33,427 nucleotides of DNA from an uncultured Eubacterium sp. (GTDB lineage Bacteria > Bacillota > Clostridia > Lachnospirales > Lachnospiraceae): NCBI GenBank assembly GCA_910579145.1, contig CAJTTQ010000024.1, positions 1 through 33,427 on the forward strand, in the 5' to 3' direction. Below are positions 15,768 to 23,506 of this stretch, piece after piece. How positions within the stretch are numbered: the stretch's first letter is position 1; each line of letters starts with the position of its first letter. The notes under the pieces are model-generated. The model did not search any database, was not told the origin of the DNA, and saw nothing but the letters and a program-made list of their open reading frames with translations. The translations under genes were made by a program, and so were the position numbers.

Positions 15768-16022
15768 TTAAATTAAACCAGCTAGCTTTGATAATTCCTC
15801 GATCGACTGCTTGGAAACCAGTTTTCCATGATACTCGATCAAGTCTTCCTGTGATCCGGTAAAAATGTCACCGGCTTCATGTTTCGTCAATATGATCTTA
15901 TTGTCTTCGGTATAGATTTCTAAGGACTCTCTGTCAGCAATTCCGAGAGAACGCCGAAGTTCAATTGGAATGGTAATGCGGCCTAACATATCTAACTGTC
16001 TTACGATTCCCATGTCCTTCAT
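15768..16022 (-). CDS. AbrB/SpoVT-type transition-state regulator
   Basis: 84-residue DNA-binding protein with the swapped-hairpin AbrB N-terminal domain: MGIVRQLDMLGRITIPIELR at 4-23, then LEIYTEDNKIILTK. In many clostridial relatives the tail carries two C-x2-C pairs; here the equivalent positions read D52-x2-T55 and S70-x2-S73, so a zinc site is not possible. The start at 16022 has AGAAGGAG about 10 bases upstream. A good promoter (16061-16089) precedes it, and AT-rich DNA upstream (16105-16140) would suit autoregulation, which is typical for the family. In Bacillus abrB also follows rsmI on the opposite strand. Confidence 0.88.
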   Translation of the reverse strand: MKDMGIVRQLDMLGRITIPIELRRSLGIADRESLEIYTEDNKIILTKHEAGDIFTGSQEDLIEYHGKLVSKQSIEELSKLAGLI

Positions 16023-16060
16023 AATGTTAATTCTCCTTCTTCTGTTCTTGTTACTTACAC

Positions 16061-16089
16061 ATTTTATCAGTTGTCTTGATAAAAGTCAA
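16061..16089 (-). promoter_or_regulatory. sigma-A promoter of the AbrB gene
   Basis: Minus-strand -35 TTGACT (16089-16084), 17-base spacer, -10 TAAAAT (16066-16061). The predicted transcript would start near 16054, about 32 bases before the start codon. The flanking 16105-16140 is nearly pure A+T. Confidence 0.65.
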
Positions 16090-16171
16090 TATACGTTGTG
16101 TGAAAAATGTAGAAAAAAAATATATATTATTTATAAATAAATTAGTAACTAAAGGTGGTGTTACATGTCTA

Positions 16172-16660
16172 TCAGGATGGAATCCGCTCCAGGCACTGCG
16201 CGCTGATCGTGCCGATCAGGATGCCTGTGATCAGGCCGCAAAAATACAGGATCGGCATATACCAGATGATGGAGGAAAAGCCAACAAGACACGCGGCAAC
16301 GATCAGTTGTCCCATGTTATGCACGATCCCCCCAAACGCGCTGACAGATACGATGGAAAATGACCGTATCTTTTTCATCCCAGCCATAGCAAAAAGGCTG
16401 AGTATGCTGCCGGCGAGACTGTATAGCAGGCTGAACAGGCTGCCGAACGTAATGGCATTTAGCAGATTGCGCAGCATGGATATACCAAACGCGTACCGAA
16501 AGTTCTTCTTATATAATACGATCATCAGGACTAAATTAGCGAATCCGATCTTCATGCCGGGAAAAGGTACCGGCAGAGGGATTAGATTTTCAATATAGCC
16601 AAAAATAAATGCCAGTGCAGTGTAAATAGAAAATTCAGAGATCTGTCGGATCCGGTTCAT
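16172..16660 (-). CDS. Gx transporter family membrane protein
   Basis: Integral membrane protein of about 162 residues with five or so hydrophobic segments and the family-typical FGYIENLIPLPVPFPGMKIG near residues 16-35, followed by ANLVLMIVLY. It matches the family labelled Gx transporter (formerly heptaprenyl diphosphate synthase component I), often paired with NusG-domain-II proteins and resembling substrate-binding membrane subunits of transporters. The substrate is unknown. ATG 16660 has GGGGAGG about 11 bases upstream; an in-frame GTG at 16669 is only 2 bases from that site. It lies 44 bases downstream of the NusG-II gene and is probably in its operon. Confidence 0.8.
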   Translation of the reverse strand: MNRIRQISEFSIYTALAFIFGYIENLIPLPVPFPGMKIGFANLVLMIVLYKKNFRYAFGISMLRNLLNAITFGSLFSLLYSLAGSILSLFAMAGMKKIRSFSIVSVSAFGGIVHNMGQLIVAACLVGFSSIIWYMPILYFCGLITGILIGTISAQCLERIPS

Positions 16661-16704
16661 CGTTGGCACAACCTCCCCTAAAGCGGCATATTTGTAACGG
16701 ATTT

Positions 16705-17085
16705 TTATTTCCCTGTCACGGCGTCAGGCACAGAGGAGTCAGCATCAGCATCCGCGCTGACGATGGCGATGACAAGCTTGTGGGGCAGGCACACGATCGT
16801 TTCCCCAGGCTTCGATATGCGGTGCATGCCGACGCAGACTTTGTCCGGGCAGTCAGCCTCTTTCATATAGGCGGCGCCGTCTTTGATCTCCACGGTATTG
16901 GATCCGCCGTCTGGATTGGAAATGGTTTCCGTGCGTGCAGAGGAGAGCGGATACGAGGCCACGGCGTCGCCGTTGATCCGGACCTCTACACGGCTGCCAG
17001 AACCGGCGCGGGGAAGATAAATGACGGCGCTCAGGCAGAGGCCGATCAGGACCAGGATAAAAATCAATACGTTATCAGGTTTCAT
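16705..17085 (-). CDS. NusG domain II-containing membrane-anchored protein
   Basis: 126-residue protein with one N-terminal hydrophobic anchor (about residues 6-25) and an exported beta-rich domain of the NusG-II type. It shows the family pattern ADCPDKVCVGMHRISKPGET followed by IVCLPHKLVI, including the paired Cys and the later Cys. The function is not known, but such genes are commonly next to Gx transporter genes, as here. It overlaps the 3' end of the acyl-CoA synthetase gene by 11 bases in a different frame, implying translational coupling. The C terminus is rich in Asp and Ala. Confidence 0.85.
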   Translation of the reverse strand: MKPDNVLIFILVLIGLCLSAVIYLPRAGSGSRVEVRINGDAVASYPLSSARTETISNPDGGSNTVEIKDGAAYMKEADCPDKVCVGMHRISKPGETIVCLPHKLVIAIVSADADADSSVPDAVTGK

Positions 17086-18841
17086 CCGTATCTCCAGAAG
17101 AGGATTCCGGTTCGTCCGGCTGTTCTTCGGTGGCTACCGTCGGCACGTCTTCCTGTCCGGCAGCCCAGTCATTTTTCTTGATCTCGGCCCGCCGCACTTT
17201 TCCGCTGATCGTTTTTGGCAGTTCTTTGGCAAAATCAACTATTTTCGGCCATTTATAAGAAGCGATATTTTTCTTCAGATATTTGACGATATCATTTTTC
17301 ATGTGTTCGTCGCCTTCTTCCCCTTCGGCGAGGACGATCGTGGCTTTGATCGCCTGCCCGCGGAGACGGTCCGGCACAGAAGTCACCGCGCATTCGAGGA
17401 CATACGGAAGCTTCATGATCTCATTTTCGATCTCAAAAGGTCCGATCCGGTATCCGGCAGATTTGATCACGTCGTCTACGCGTCCGACATACCAAAGATA
17501 GCCGTCCTCGTCCATAAAGGCAGTGTCTCCGGTGTGATAGTAGTCGTCATACCAGACGGATGATGTCTTATCTTCATCGCTGAAATATCCGGTAAAGAGT
17601 CCGTTTGGTGTGCCGTCTGCCGTTCCCACGACGATCTCGCCCTCCTCGCCCGGGTCTGCCATTGTTCCATCCGGCCGCATGACAGAAATGTCATACAATG
17701 GGTTTGGCTTGCCCATCGAGCCGGGACGCGGTACCATTCCTTTTATATTTCCGATCAGCATCGTCGTCTCTGTCTGCCCGAATCCTTCCATGATATCAAA
17801 TCCGGTTTTATCTTTGAATTTCTCAAAGATCTTCGGGTTCAGAGCTTCGCCGGCTGTCGTGACATTCTGCAGCGAAGACAAATCGTAATTTTCAAGCTTT
17901 AAGTGTACCATGACACGGTATACCGTCGGCGGCGCGCAAAATGTCGTTATGTGATATTTTTCGATCATCTGCAAAATTTCTTTTGCGTCGAAATCGTCAA
18001 AATCATAAGTGAAAACAGGCGCTTCACAAAGCCACTGCCCGTAAATCTTCCCCCAAAGGGCCTTTCCCCAGCCGGTATCCGATATGGCAAAATGGATGCC
18101 GTCTGGATCGACCTGATGCCAGTATTTTGCCGTCACATAATGTCCTAACGGATAGCGGTAATTGTGAGTCGTGATCTTTGGATAAGAGGTCGTTCCAGAG
18201 GTGAAGAACATGAGCATCGTATCATCGCCGCCGGGCGCGTTTTCAGGACGGGAGAAGTTTGCGGAAAAATACCGGATGTCTTTGTTAAAACAGTGCCATG
18301 ATTCTCTGGCGCCTCCGACCATGATCTTTGTTTTCAGTTTGGAATTGGTGTGGGCAGCTTTATCCACTTCCCGCGATACGTCTCCGTCGGCTGTACATAC
18401 AATAGCGTCTACGTCACCTGCTTTGAAGCGGTACTCAAAATCTTTTTTTGTCAGAAGATTTGTGGCAGGAATGGCGATCGCGCCGATTTTGTGAAGGGCG
18501 AGCAGGGAAAACCAAAACTGAAAATGGCGTTTCAGAACGAGCATGACCTTGTCGCCTTTGCGGATCCCAAGATAGCTGAAATAATTGGCGGCCATATTGG
18601 AATATTTTGCCATGTCCCGAAATGAAAACCGGCGCTCGCGCCCGTCTCTTGATATGTGGAGCATCGCAAGCTTATCCGGGCATTTTTTTGCCATCACATC
18701 GACCACGTCATAAGCAAAGTTAAAATTTTCATCATTCTTATAAGAAATTGTTTTTAAAATTCCGTTTTCGTCTAATGTTGTTTCCATATACCGGTCTTCG
18801 ATTCCGACCAGATCAAATTTTTTACCCTCTGCGCATCCCAT
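17075..18841 (-). CDS. AMP-forming acyl-CoA synthetase (ACSM-like)
   Basis: ANL-superfamily enzyme activating a carboxylic acid to its acyl-adenylate and then acyl-CoA. Motifs: TSGTTSYPK at 214-222 (ATP loop), TTAGEAL, GFGQTET (adenine-binding), YHTGD, VDDVIKSAGYRIGPFEIE (hinge), and the adenylation lysine in PKTISGKVRR near residue 550. The overall layout fits the medium-chain/ACSM-like group; the acid used is not determinable. The last 30 residues form an acidic, Pro/Thr/Ser-rich tail not usual for the family. AAGGAAG precedes the ATG. It leads the leftward unit with NusG-II and Gx genes, under a promoter divergent from blaI. Confidence 0.88.
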   Translation of the reverse strand: MGCAEGKKFDLVGIEDRYMETTLDENGILKTISYKNDENFNFAYDVVDVMAKKCPDKLAMLHISRDGRERRFSFRDMAKYSNMAANYFSYLGIRKGDKVMLVLKRHFQFWFSLLALHKIGAIAIPATNLLTKKDFEYRFKAGDVDAIVCTADGDVSREVDKAAHTNSKLKTKIMVGGARESWHCFNKDIRYFSANFSRPENAPGGDDTMLMFFTSGTTSYPKITTHNYRYPLGHYVTAKYWHQVDPDGIHFAISDTGWGKALWGKIYGQWLCEAPVFTYDFDDFDAKEILQMIEKYHITTFCAPPTVYRVMVHLKLENYDLSSLQNVTTAGEALNPKIFEKFKDKTGFDIMEGFGQTETTMLIGNIKGMVPRPGSMGKPNPLYDISVMRPDGTMADPGEEGEIVVGTADGTPNGLFTGYFSDEDKTSSVWYDDYYHTGDTAFMDEDGYLWYVGRVDDVIKSAGYRIGPFEIENEIMKLPYVLECAVTSVPDRLRGQAIKATIVLAEGEEGDEHMKNDIVKYLKKNIASYKWPKIVDFAKELPKTISGKVRRAEIKKNDWAAGQEDVPTVATEEQPDEPESSSGDTDET

Positions 18842-18907
18842 AATATTAACTTCCTTTCGTTGTAATCAAATTTACTTGACGTGGTTTTAAAAACTATGTG
18901 CAATTCT

Positions 18908-18936
18908 ATGATATAACACACGACTTTTAGTGTCAA
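18908..18936 (-). promoter_or_regulatory. sigma-A promoter of the acyl-CoA synthetase operon
   Basis: Minus-strand -35 TTGACA (18936-18931, perfect), 17-base spacer, -10 TATCAT (18913-18908). The leader to the start codon at 18841 would be about 60 bases. Confidence 0.7.
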
Positions 18937-18957
18937 GAGATATTTTATCATCTCTTG
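18934..18957. promoter_or_regulatory. candidate operator shared by divergent promoters
   Basis: Perfect inverted repeat CAAGAGAT-N8-ATCTCTTG. Its left arm overlaps the -35 of the leftward promoter and its right arm overlaps the -35 of the rightward blaI promoter. A BlaI-type dimer bound here could repress both. The repeat lacks the TACA/TGTA core known for classical BlaI/MecI operators. Because T-rich sequence follows the right arm, it could instead be a rightward terminator, but no rightward gene lies upstream. Confidence 0.5.
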
Positions 18958-18983
18958 TTTTTTTCTATGCTTCATGATATAAT
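18955..18983 (+). promoter_or_regulatory. sigma-A promoter of the blaI-blaR1-like pair
   Basis: -35 TTGTTT (18955-18960), 17-base spacer, perfect -10 TATAAT (18978-18983). The predicted start near 18990 gives a leader of just under 50 bases to the ATG at 19038. Confidence 0.65.
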
Positions 18984-19037
18984 TTTAAAAAATGATGGTC
19001 AAAAAGAACTGTTGATACGCATGAAAGGGAGGGCAAG

Positions 19038-19406
19038 ATGAGAGAGGATAATTACAAGTTATTTGATTCTGAAAAAAAAGTGATGGAGGTTCTTTGGGAA
19101 CATGGTACGATGACTGCAGGGGAAGTGGTGAAAGTGCTGCGAGACAGTATCGGATGGAACCGGAATACGACATATACGGTCATCAAAAAATGTATTGCCA
19201 AGGGAGCTATTGAGCGCACAGAGCCAAAATTCCAGTGCACGGCTGTCATTACAAAAGAACAGGTGCAGGATTATGAAACAAATGAGCTGGTGGAAAAAAT
19301 GTTTGACGGATCGAAGGAAAAGTTTTTTGCCGCTTTTTTGGACGGGGGAAAACTGTCAGACAATGAGATAAATAATTTGAAGGATATGGTAAATCGACTT
19401 AAATGA
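19038..19406 (+). CDS. BlaI/MecI/CopY-type winged-helix repressor
   Basis: 122-residue regulator. The N-terminal winged helix is recognisable by FDSEKKVMEVLWEHG at 9-23, TAGEVVKVL and WNRNTTYTVIKKCIAKGAI; the C-terminal helices mediate dimerisation in the family. Classical BlaI/MecI repressors are cleaved after signalling by the BlaR1/MecR1 membrane protease. GGGAGGG precedes the ATG, and the stop overlaps the ATG of the M56 protease gene (ATGA), the standard arrangement for such pairs. The likely operator is the inverted repeat in its own promoter region. No beta-lactamase gene is nearby, so antibiotic sensing should not be assumed. Confidence 0.9.
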   Translation: MREDNYKLFDSEKKVMEVLWEHGTMTAGEVVKVLRDSIGWNRNTTYTVIKKCIAKGAIERTEPKFQCTAVITKEQVQDYETNELVEKMFDGSKEKFFAAFLDGGKLSDNEINNLKDMVNRLK

Positions 19407-21148
19407 GAATCGTATTTGAGCATAATATTTTATATATTAGTGTTATTTCTACTATTTTAATTGTTTTGTTGCTGTTGGTGCGCGGTTTTTTTGGAACTAA
19501 AATTCATCGTATCTTTTTTACACTTGCGTGGACAATTGTTTTAATACGCCTTATTTTACCGATCGGCGTGGTTGTGCCTGTCGGATGGCCAGGTGATGCG
19601 GAGGCGGTGTATGGCTGGCTGCAGGACATACCTTTTTCGGATTTCGTATGGATCTGGTGTATGGGGGCATGTGTGACGGCTATTGTTTTTGTCGTACGTT
19701 ATATTATATGGGGGCGGGTTCTCCGGGAAGCGCTCCCGATTCAGAAAGTACCGGATATAGATGAAGAAATGTTTACGTTTATGGGAATCCGGGTATTTGT
19801 ATCAGACCGTATTTCTTCGCCGGTGACATTTGGCATCTTTCACCAGAAAGTACTTCTTCCGAAATATTATATGAATTTATCGAGAGAGCAGTTTAAATTT
19901 ATTCTGATCCATGAAAAAATCCATATTGACCATCATGATAATCTGAATAAGTTCCTTATTATTTTAGCCGTGTGTATCCACTGGTTCAATCCTTTTGCGT
20001 GGATGATGTATCTGTGCTGTAACCGGGATCTGGAGATGGCGTGTGATGAGAAGGTGATCCGCCAGGTAGGGGAATCCGGCCGTGAAGATTATGCCAATGT
20101 GCTGATCAGTCTGGCATCGAAAGAAGTGATCGGGGAATCTGCCTATAGTGGTTTTGCCCAAAGCGCGATTCGGGAAAGGATCGTTATGATTATGGGATAC
20201 CGGGGGGTAAAAAAGTGGAATTATGCGATGTACGGGGTGGCAGCGTTGAGTTCCATGCTTATTTTTACGATGCCTGCGGATGGTGTTCTATGGATGGAAG
20301 GCGGTTATCCGGCAGCGGAAAATGGCGGCGGATCGAAGGGGGATGTTTTGACTTCAGATGGCGAAGATACTATGGAGGAGTATGAGGCCGTGGATGTGGT
20401 GGAAGTCCTGGATGAAGATTCATTCGGGGCACGCTCGTATGTGACGGTACAGACGGTGGAAGGAGTCGAGCTGTGCTTTAAGATTTTGATCCAAAAAGGA
20501 ATCGCGGCTACAAATGGTGGTGTCATAACTTCCTATCTACCGGATGGGGAAACGTGGAGAGCTGGCATGGATGATACATATGCGGGTGTGGTTACCATAC
20601 CGGAGGCCGTTCTTTATAAGGGGAAACAGTATCCGGTTGTGAGGATTGGTTCGTATAGCTTTTACAAGTGCCGGAATGTAACGGAAATCCACATTCCAGA
20701 TACGGTGCAGGAAATTCAGGAGAAGGCATTTTACGATTGTGAATCGTTGAAAAAACTCCGGCTGCCGTCGGCGCTCGAGACGATGGACATCAATCCTTTT
20801 TTGGGATGTTCTTCGTTAACAGCTTTTGAGATGCCAGAGTGCCAGTCACAATATCTCGTGAAAGATGGTGCGCTGTACACGGATTTTGGCCGTTTTCTCA
20901 AAGCGTATCCGCAGGGACGGAAAAAGAAAAAAGTGGAACTGGATGAGGAGGTGATACAGATTGCTACTTCCGCGTTTTACGGGGCGCAGGTGGAGGTGGT
21001 CGTCCTTCCGAAAAGTATGGTCCGGGTAAAGGGAAGGTGCTTTCAGAACTGCCGGAATTTAAAAGTCGTACAAGCCAGCCAGAAGACCCGGTTCGCTGGG
21101 GATGCGTTTATGGGGGCATCACAGGCATATGTGTACCGTTATGAGTGA
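19403..21148 (+). CDS. BlaR1-like M56 membrane metalloprotease with leucine-rich sensor region
   Basis: 581-residue membrane protein. Hydrophobic segments lie at about 9-30, 36-60, 81-103, 184-206 and 273-291. The M56 protease site is HEKIH at 170-174, with acidic residues downstream in DLEMACDEKV (209-218). After the last membrane segment a roughly 290-residue extracellular part follows: an acidic linker (300-345), then leucine-rich BspA-type repeats at about 395-475 and 513-575 with the pattern I-x-x-x-A/S-F-Y-x-C-x-x-L/V. Classical BlaR1 has a penicillin-binding domain in this place; none is visible. By analogy a signal sensed outside would activate the protease and relieve BlaI repression. 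The ligand is unknown. Confidence 0.85.
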   Translation: MRIVFEHNILYISVISTILIVLLLLVRGFFGTKIHRIFFTLAWTIVLIRLILPIGVVVPVGWPGDAEAVYGWLQDIPFSDFVWIWCMGACVTAIVFVVRYIIWGRVLREALPIQKVPDIDEEMFTFMGIRVFVSDRISSPVTFGIFHQKVLLPKYYMNLSREQFKFILIHEKIHIDHHDNLNKFLIILAVCIHWFNPFAWMMYLCCNRDLEMACDEKVIRQVGESGREDYANVLISLASKEVIGESAYSGFAQSAIRERIVMIMGYRGVKKWNYAMYGVAALSSMLIFTMPADGVLWMEGGYPAAENGGGSKGDVLTSDGEDTMEEYEAVDVVEVLDEDSFGARSYVTVQTVEGVELCFKILIQKGIAATNGGVITSYLPDGETWRAGMDDTYAGVVTIPEAVLYKGKQYPVVRIGSYSFYKCRNVTEIHIPDTVQEIQEKAFYDCESLKKLRLPSALETMDINPFLGCSSLTAFEMPECQSQYLVKDGALYTDFGRFLKAYPQGRKKKKVELDEEVIQIATSAFYGAQVEVVVLPKSMVRVKGRCFQNCRNLKVVQASQKTRFAGDAFMGASQAYVYRYE

Positions 21149-21193
21149 GATATGGGGGATATAGGCAGGGATATAGGTGAGGGCGATTTTTTC

Positions 21194-21222
21194 TTGACAG
21201 TTTTCTGGCAAGGGAGTAAACT
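21194..21222 (+). promoter_or_regulatory. candidate promoter of ilvE
   Basis: Perfect -35 TTGACA (21194-21199), 17-base spacer and a weaker -10 TAAACT (21217-21222), with the ilvE start about 60 bases downstream. No T-box or leucine leader is seen in the 134-base gap. Confidence 0.5.
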
Positions 21223-21282
21223 TAAAAACAGGGAAGACTGGAAGGTTTAACTCAAAAATAAAGGAAAAGGAAGTACGTGCAT

Positions 21283-22308
21283 ATGGAAAAGAAAAATTTG
21301 GACTGGGCAAACATAGGATTTTCTTATCGTCAAACAGATAAGAGATTTGTCGCGAATTATAAAAACGGAGCATGGGATGAGGGGGCGCTGGTCGATGATC
21401 CGACGATTTCCATGAGTGAGTGCGCCTGTGTACTGCAGTATGCGCAGACGTGCTTTGAAGGACTGAAAGCGTACACGGCAAAAGACGGGCATATCGTATG
21501 CTTTCGCCCGGATATGAATGCAAAGCGTATGGCAGATACGGCAAAGCGATTGGAAATGCCGGTATTTCCCGAAGATAGATTTGTCGAGGCGGTGAAGGAA
21601 ACGGTGCGCGCCAACGAAGCATATGTGCCGCCGTATGGTTCGGGTGCTACGTTATATGTCCGCCCGTTTTTGTTTGGCATTGGCCCGGTGATCGGCGTGG
21701 CGCCGGCGGATGAGTACCAGTTTCGGATTTTTTGTACACCGGTAGGGCCATATTTTAAGGGCGGCGCGAAGCCGATCACGATTCGTGTCAGCGATTTTGA
21801 CCGCGCGGCGCCGAACGGGACGGGTCATATCAAGGCAGGACTTAATTACGCGATGAGCCTTCATGCCATCGTGGATGCGCATAATCAGGGATTTGCGGAA
21901 AATATGTATCTGGATCCGAGGACCCGTACGAAGGTGGAAGAAACAGGAGGAGCGAACTTTATCTTCATTACGAAAGACGGCAAGCTGGTTACTCCAAAAT
22001 CAGATAGTATCCTGCCTTCGATCACGAGACGCTCTATCGTGGCGATCGCGAGGGATCATCTCGGAATGGAAGTGGAAGAGAGAGAGGTTTTCTTAGATGA
22101 GGTGAAAGATTTTGCGGAGTGCGGACTATGCGGTACGGCGGCAGTTATCTCTCCGGTCGGAAAGATCGTAGACCACGGAAAGGAAATCTGTTTCCCGAGC
22201 GGTATGGAGGAAATGGGTGAAGTGACGAAAAAGCTGTATGACACCCTGACCGGAATGCAGGAGGGAAGGATCGAAGCGCCGGAAGGGTGGATCAGCATCA
22301 TAAAATAA
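21283..22308 (+). CDS. ilvE: branched-chain amino acid aminotransferase
   Basis: Fold-type IV PLP enzyme catalysing the reversible last step of valine, leucine and isoleucine synthesis. Evidence: QYAQTCFEGLKAY at 53-65, RPDMNAKRM, the PLP lysine K184 in GTGHIKAGLNYA, ETGGANFIFI, and SITRRSIVAIARDHLG. Its 341 residues fit the long (BCAT2-like) form. AAGGAAG lies upstream; I take ATG 21283 rather than the in-frame GTG at 21277, which is too near the ribosome site. luxS follows after 12 bases, so both may share a transcript. Confidence 0.93.
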   Translation: MEKKNLDWANIGFSYRQTDKRFVANYKNGAWDEGALVDDPTISMSECACVLQYAQTCFEGLKAYTAKDGHIVCFRPDMNAKRMADTAKRLEMPVFPEDRFVEAVKETVRANEAYVPPYGSGATLYVRPFLFGIGPVIGVAPADEYQFRIFCTPVGPYFKGGAKPITIRVSDFDRAAPNGTGHIKAGLNYAMSLHAIVDAHNQGFAENMYLDPRTRTKVEETGGANFIFITKDGKLVTPKSDSILPSITRRSIVAIARDHLGMEVEEREVFLDEVKDFAECGLCGTAAVISPVGKIVDHGKEICFPSGMEEMGEVTKKLYDTLTGMQEGRIEAPEGWISIIK

Positions 22309-22320
22309 GGAGGCAGTTCG

Positions 22321-22794
22321 ATGGAAACGATAGCGAGTTTTACCGTGGACCACTTAAAACTATTGCCGGGCGTTTACGTATCGCGCAAAGATTGCACCGG
22401 AACCGATATTGTGACGACGTTTGACATTCGGATGACGAGGCCGAATTATGAGCCGGTTATGAATACGGCGGAGATTCATGCCATCGAGCATCTGGGGGCG
22501 ACGTTTTTGAGAAACCACCCGGCCATGAGTGAGAAGACGGTGTATTTTGGCCCGATGGGATGCCGCACCGGGTTTTACCTGATCCTGGCCGGCGATCATG
22601 ATTCGGTGGATATCGTGCCGCTTTTAACGGAAATGTTTACGTATATCCGGGACTTTGAAGGAAAAGTCCCCGGGGCATCGCCGGAAGAATGCGGCAATTA
22701 TCTGGACTTAAACCTGCCGATGGCAAAATATGTGGCAGGCCGTTTTCTGACGGAGGTGCTGGAGGGCATTTCGGAAGAACGGCTTGTATATTGA
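22321..22794 (+). CDS. luxS: S-ribosylhomocysteine lyase
   Basis: LuxS cleaves S-ribosylhomocysteine to homocysteine and the AI-2 precursor DPD, in the activated methyl cycle. The metal site is present: H53 and H57 in HAIEH, and C124 in PEECGNYLDLNL, with the catalytic Cys C81 in GPMGCRTG. The 157-residue length is standard. AAGGAGG precedes the ATG. No pfs/mtn gene is adjacent. The gene lies just after ilvE and before two unknown genes. Confidence 0.96.
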   Translation: METIASFTVDHLKLLPGVYVSRKDCTGTDIVTTFDIRMTRPNYEPVMNTAEIHAIEHLGATFLRNHPAMSEKTVYFGPMGCRTGFYLILAGDHDSVDIVPLLTEMFTYIRDFEGKVPGASPEECGNYLDLNLPMAKYVAGRFLTEVLEGISEERLVY

Positions 22795-22867
22795 TGATCA
22801 ACGGTGTCATTATTTTTCCTGTTCTGCATATTTATATAAAAAGAATGCAGTGCGGGAGCCAGGACGG

Positions 22868-23506
22868 ATGTTCGAATGGGAAGGGCGGATTTTGGACAAC
22901 AAGAGCATACAGGTAGTAAAAGCGGCGCTTCCTTATTTGGATATTCCTGTGGGGAACATCATAGATGTGGAAGGGCTGCTTCGTTCCATCCGTGGGTTTT
23001 GTCATCAGCGGGAGCAAAAGTTCATTGATATGATCCTTAACTTTTTTATGATGAAACGTGTGATGTCGATGATGACGATGATGAACCAGATGAACGAGGC
23101 CGGCAGCGCCGGACAGGGTATGGACGGTATGCTGAATATGCTAAAAAGCCAGATGCCGAAAGAACAGCAGGATATGTTTGATATGGTGTCGGTCATGATG
23201 TCCGCGATGGCGGAGAGCAGTGCGGAAAATAACGGGGAGGAACAGGGAGATGACGGGTCAGGAGGACATTTTCAAGAATATGCACCCGGTGAAGGCTCAA
23301 GTGATCCGGGAACTGGAGGAGAAAGCGAATGGGAAGGATATGAAGAGCCTGGTGCCGCTTATCATGGAGGCGATGCAGAAACTGAAGGCTCACAACCTTT
23401 CGTTTTCCCAGCAGGAGGTTTCGGTCCTTTTAGAAATCATGACAAAGGACATGAGTCCGGCGGAGAAGCAGAAAGTGGAGATGATGAAACGGGTAGTGAA
23501 GAATAA
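22868..23506 (+). CDS. hypothetical protein with a C-terminal part overlapping the next gene
   Basis: Unrecognised 212-residue frame from ATG 22868 (GGGAG 9 bases upstream). Residues 1-127 look like a real protein: a hydrophobic/helical region, a Met-rich stretch (MMKRVMSMMTMMNQMNE at about 61-77) and a helical block around PKEQQDMFDMVSVMMSAMAE. From about residue 128 onward the frame runs over the downstream gene in another frame and becomes Gly/Glu/Ser-rich and of low complexity, as expected for a shadow translation. Either the gene truly extends, or a recent frameshift or stop loss fused this tail on. A longer start at 22784 overlaps luxS and looks spurious. Confidence 0.6.
   Translation: MFEWEGRILDNKSIQVVKAALPYLDIPVGNIIDVEGLLRSIRGFCHQREQKFIDMILNFFMMKRVMSMMTMMNQMNEAGSAGQGMDGMLNMLKSQMPKEQQDMFDMVSVMMSAMAESSAENNGEEQGDDGSGGHFQEYAPGEGSSDPGTGGESEWEGYEEPGAAYHGGDAETEGSQPFVFPAGGFGPFRNHDKGHESGGEAESGDDETGSEE

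Noticed and set aside
19038..21148. beta-lactam resistance locus
   Set aside because: The regulator pair is BlaI/BlaR1-like, but there is no beta-lactamase or PBP gene nearby and the sensor lacks a penicillin-binding domain.
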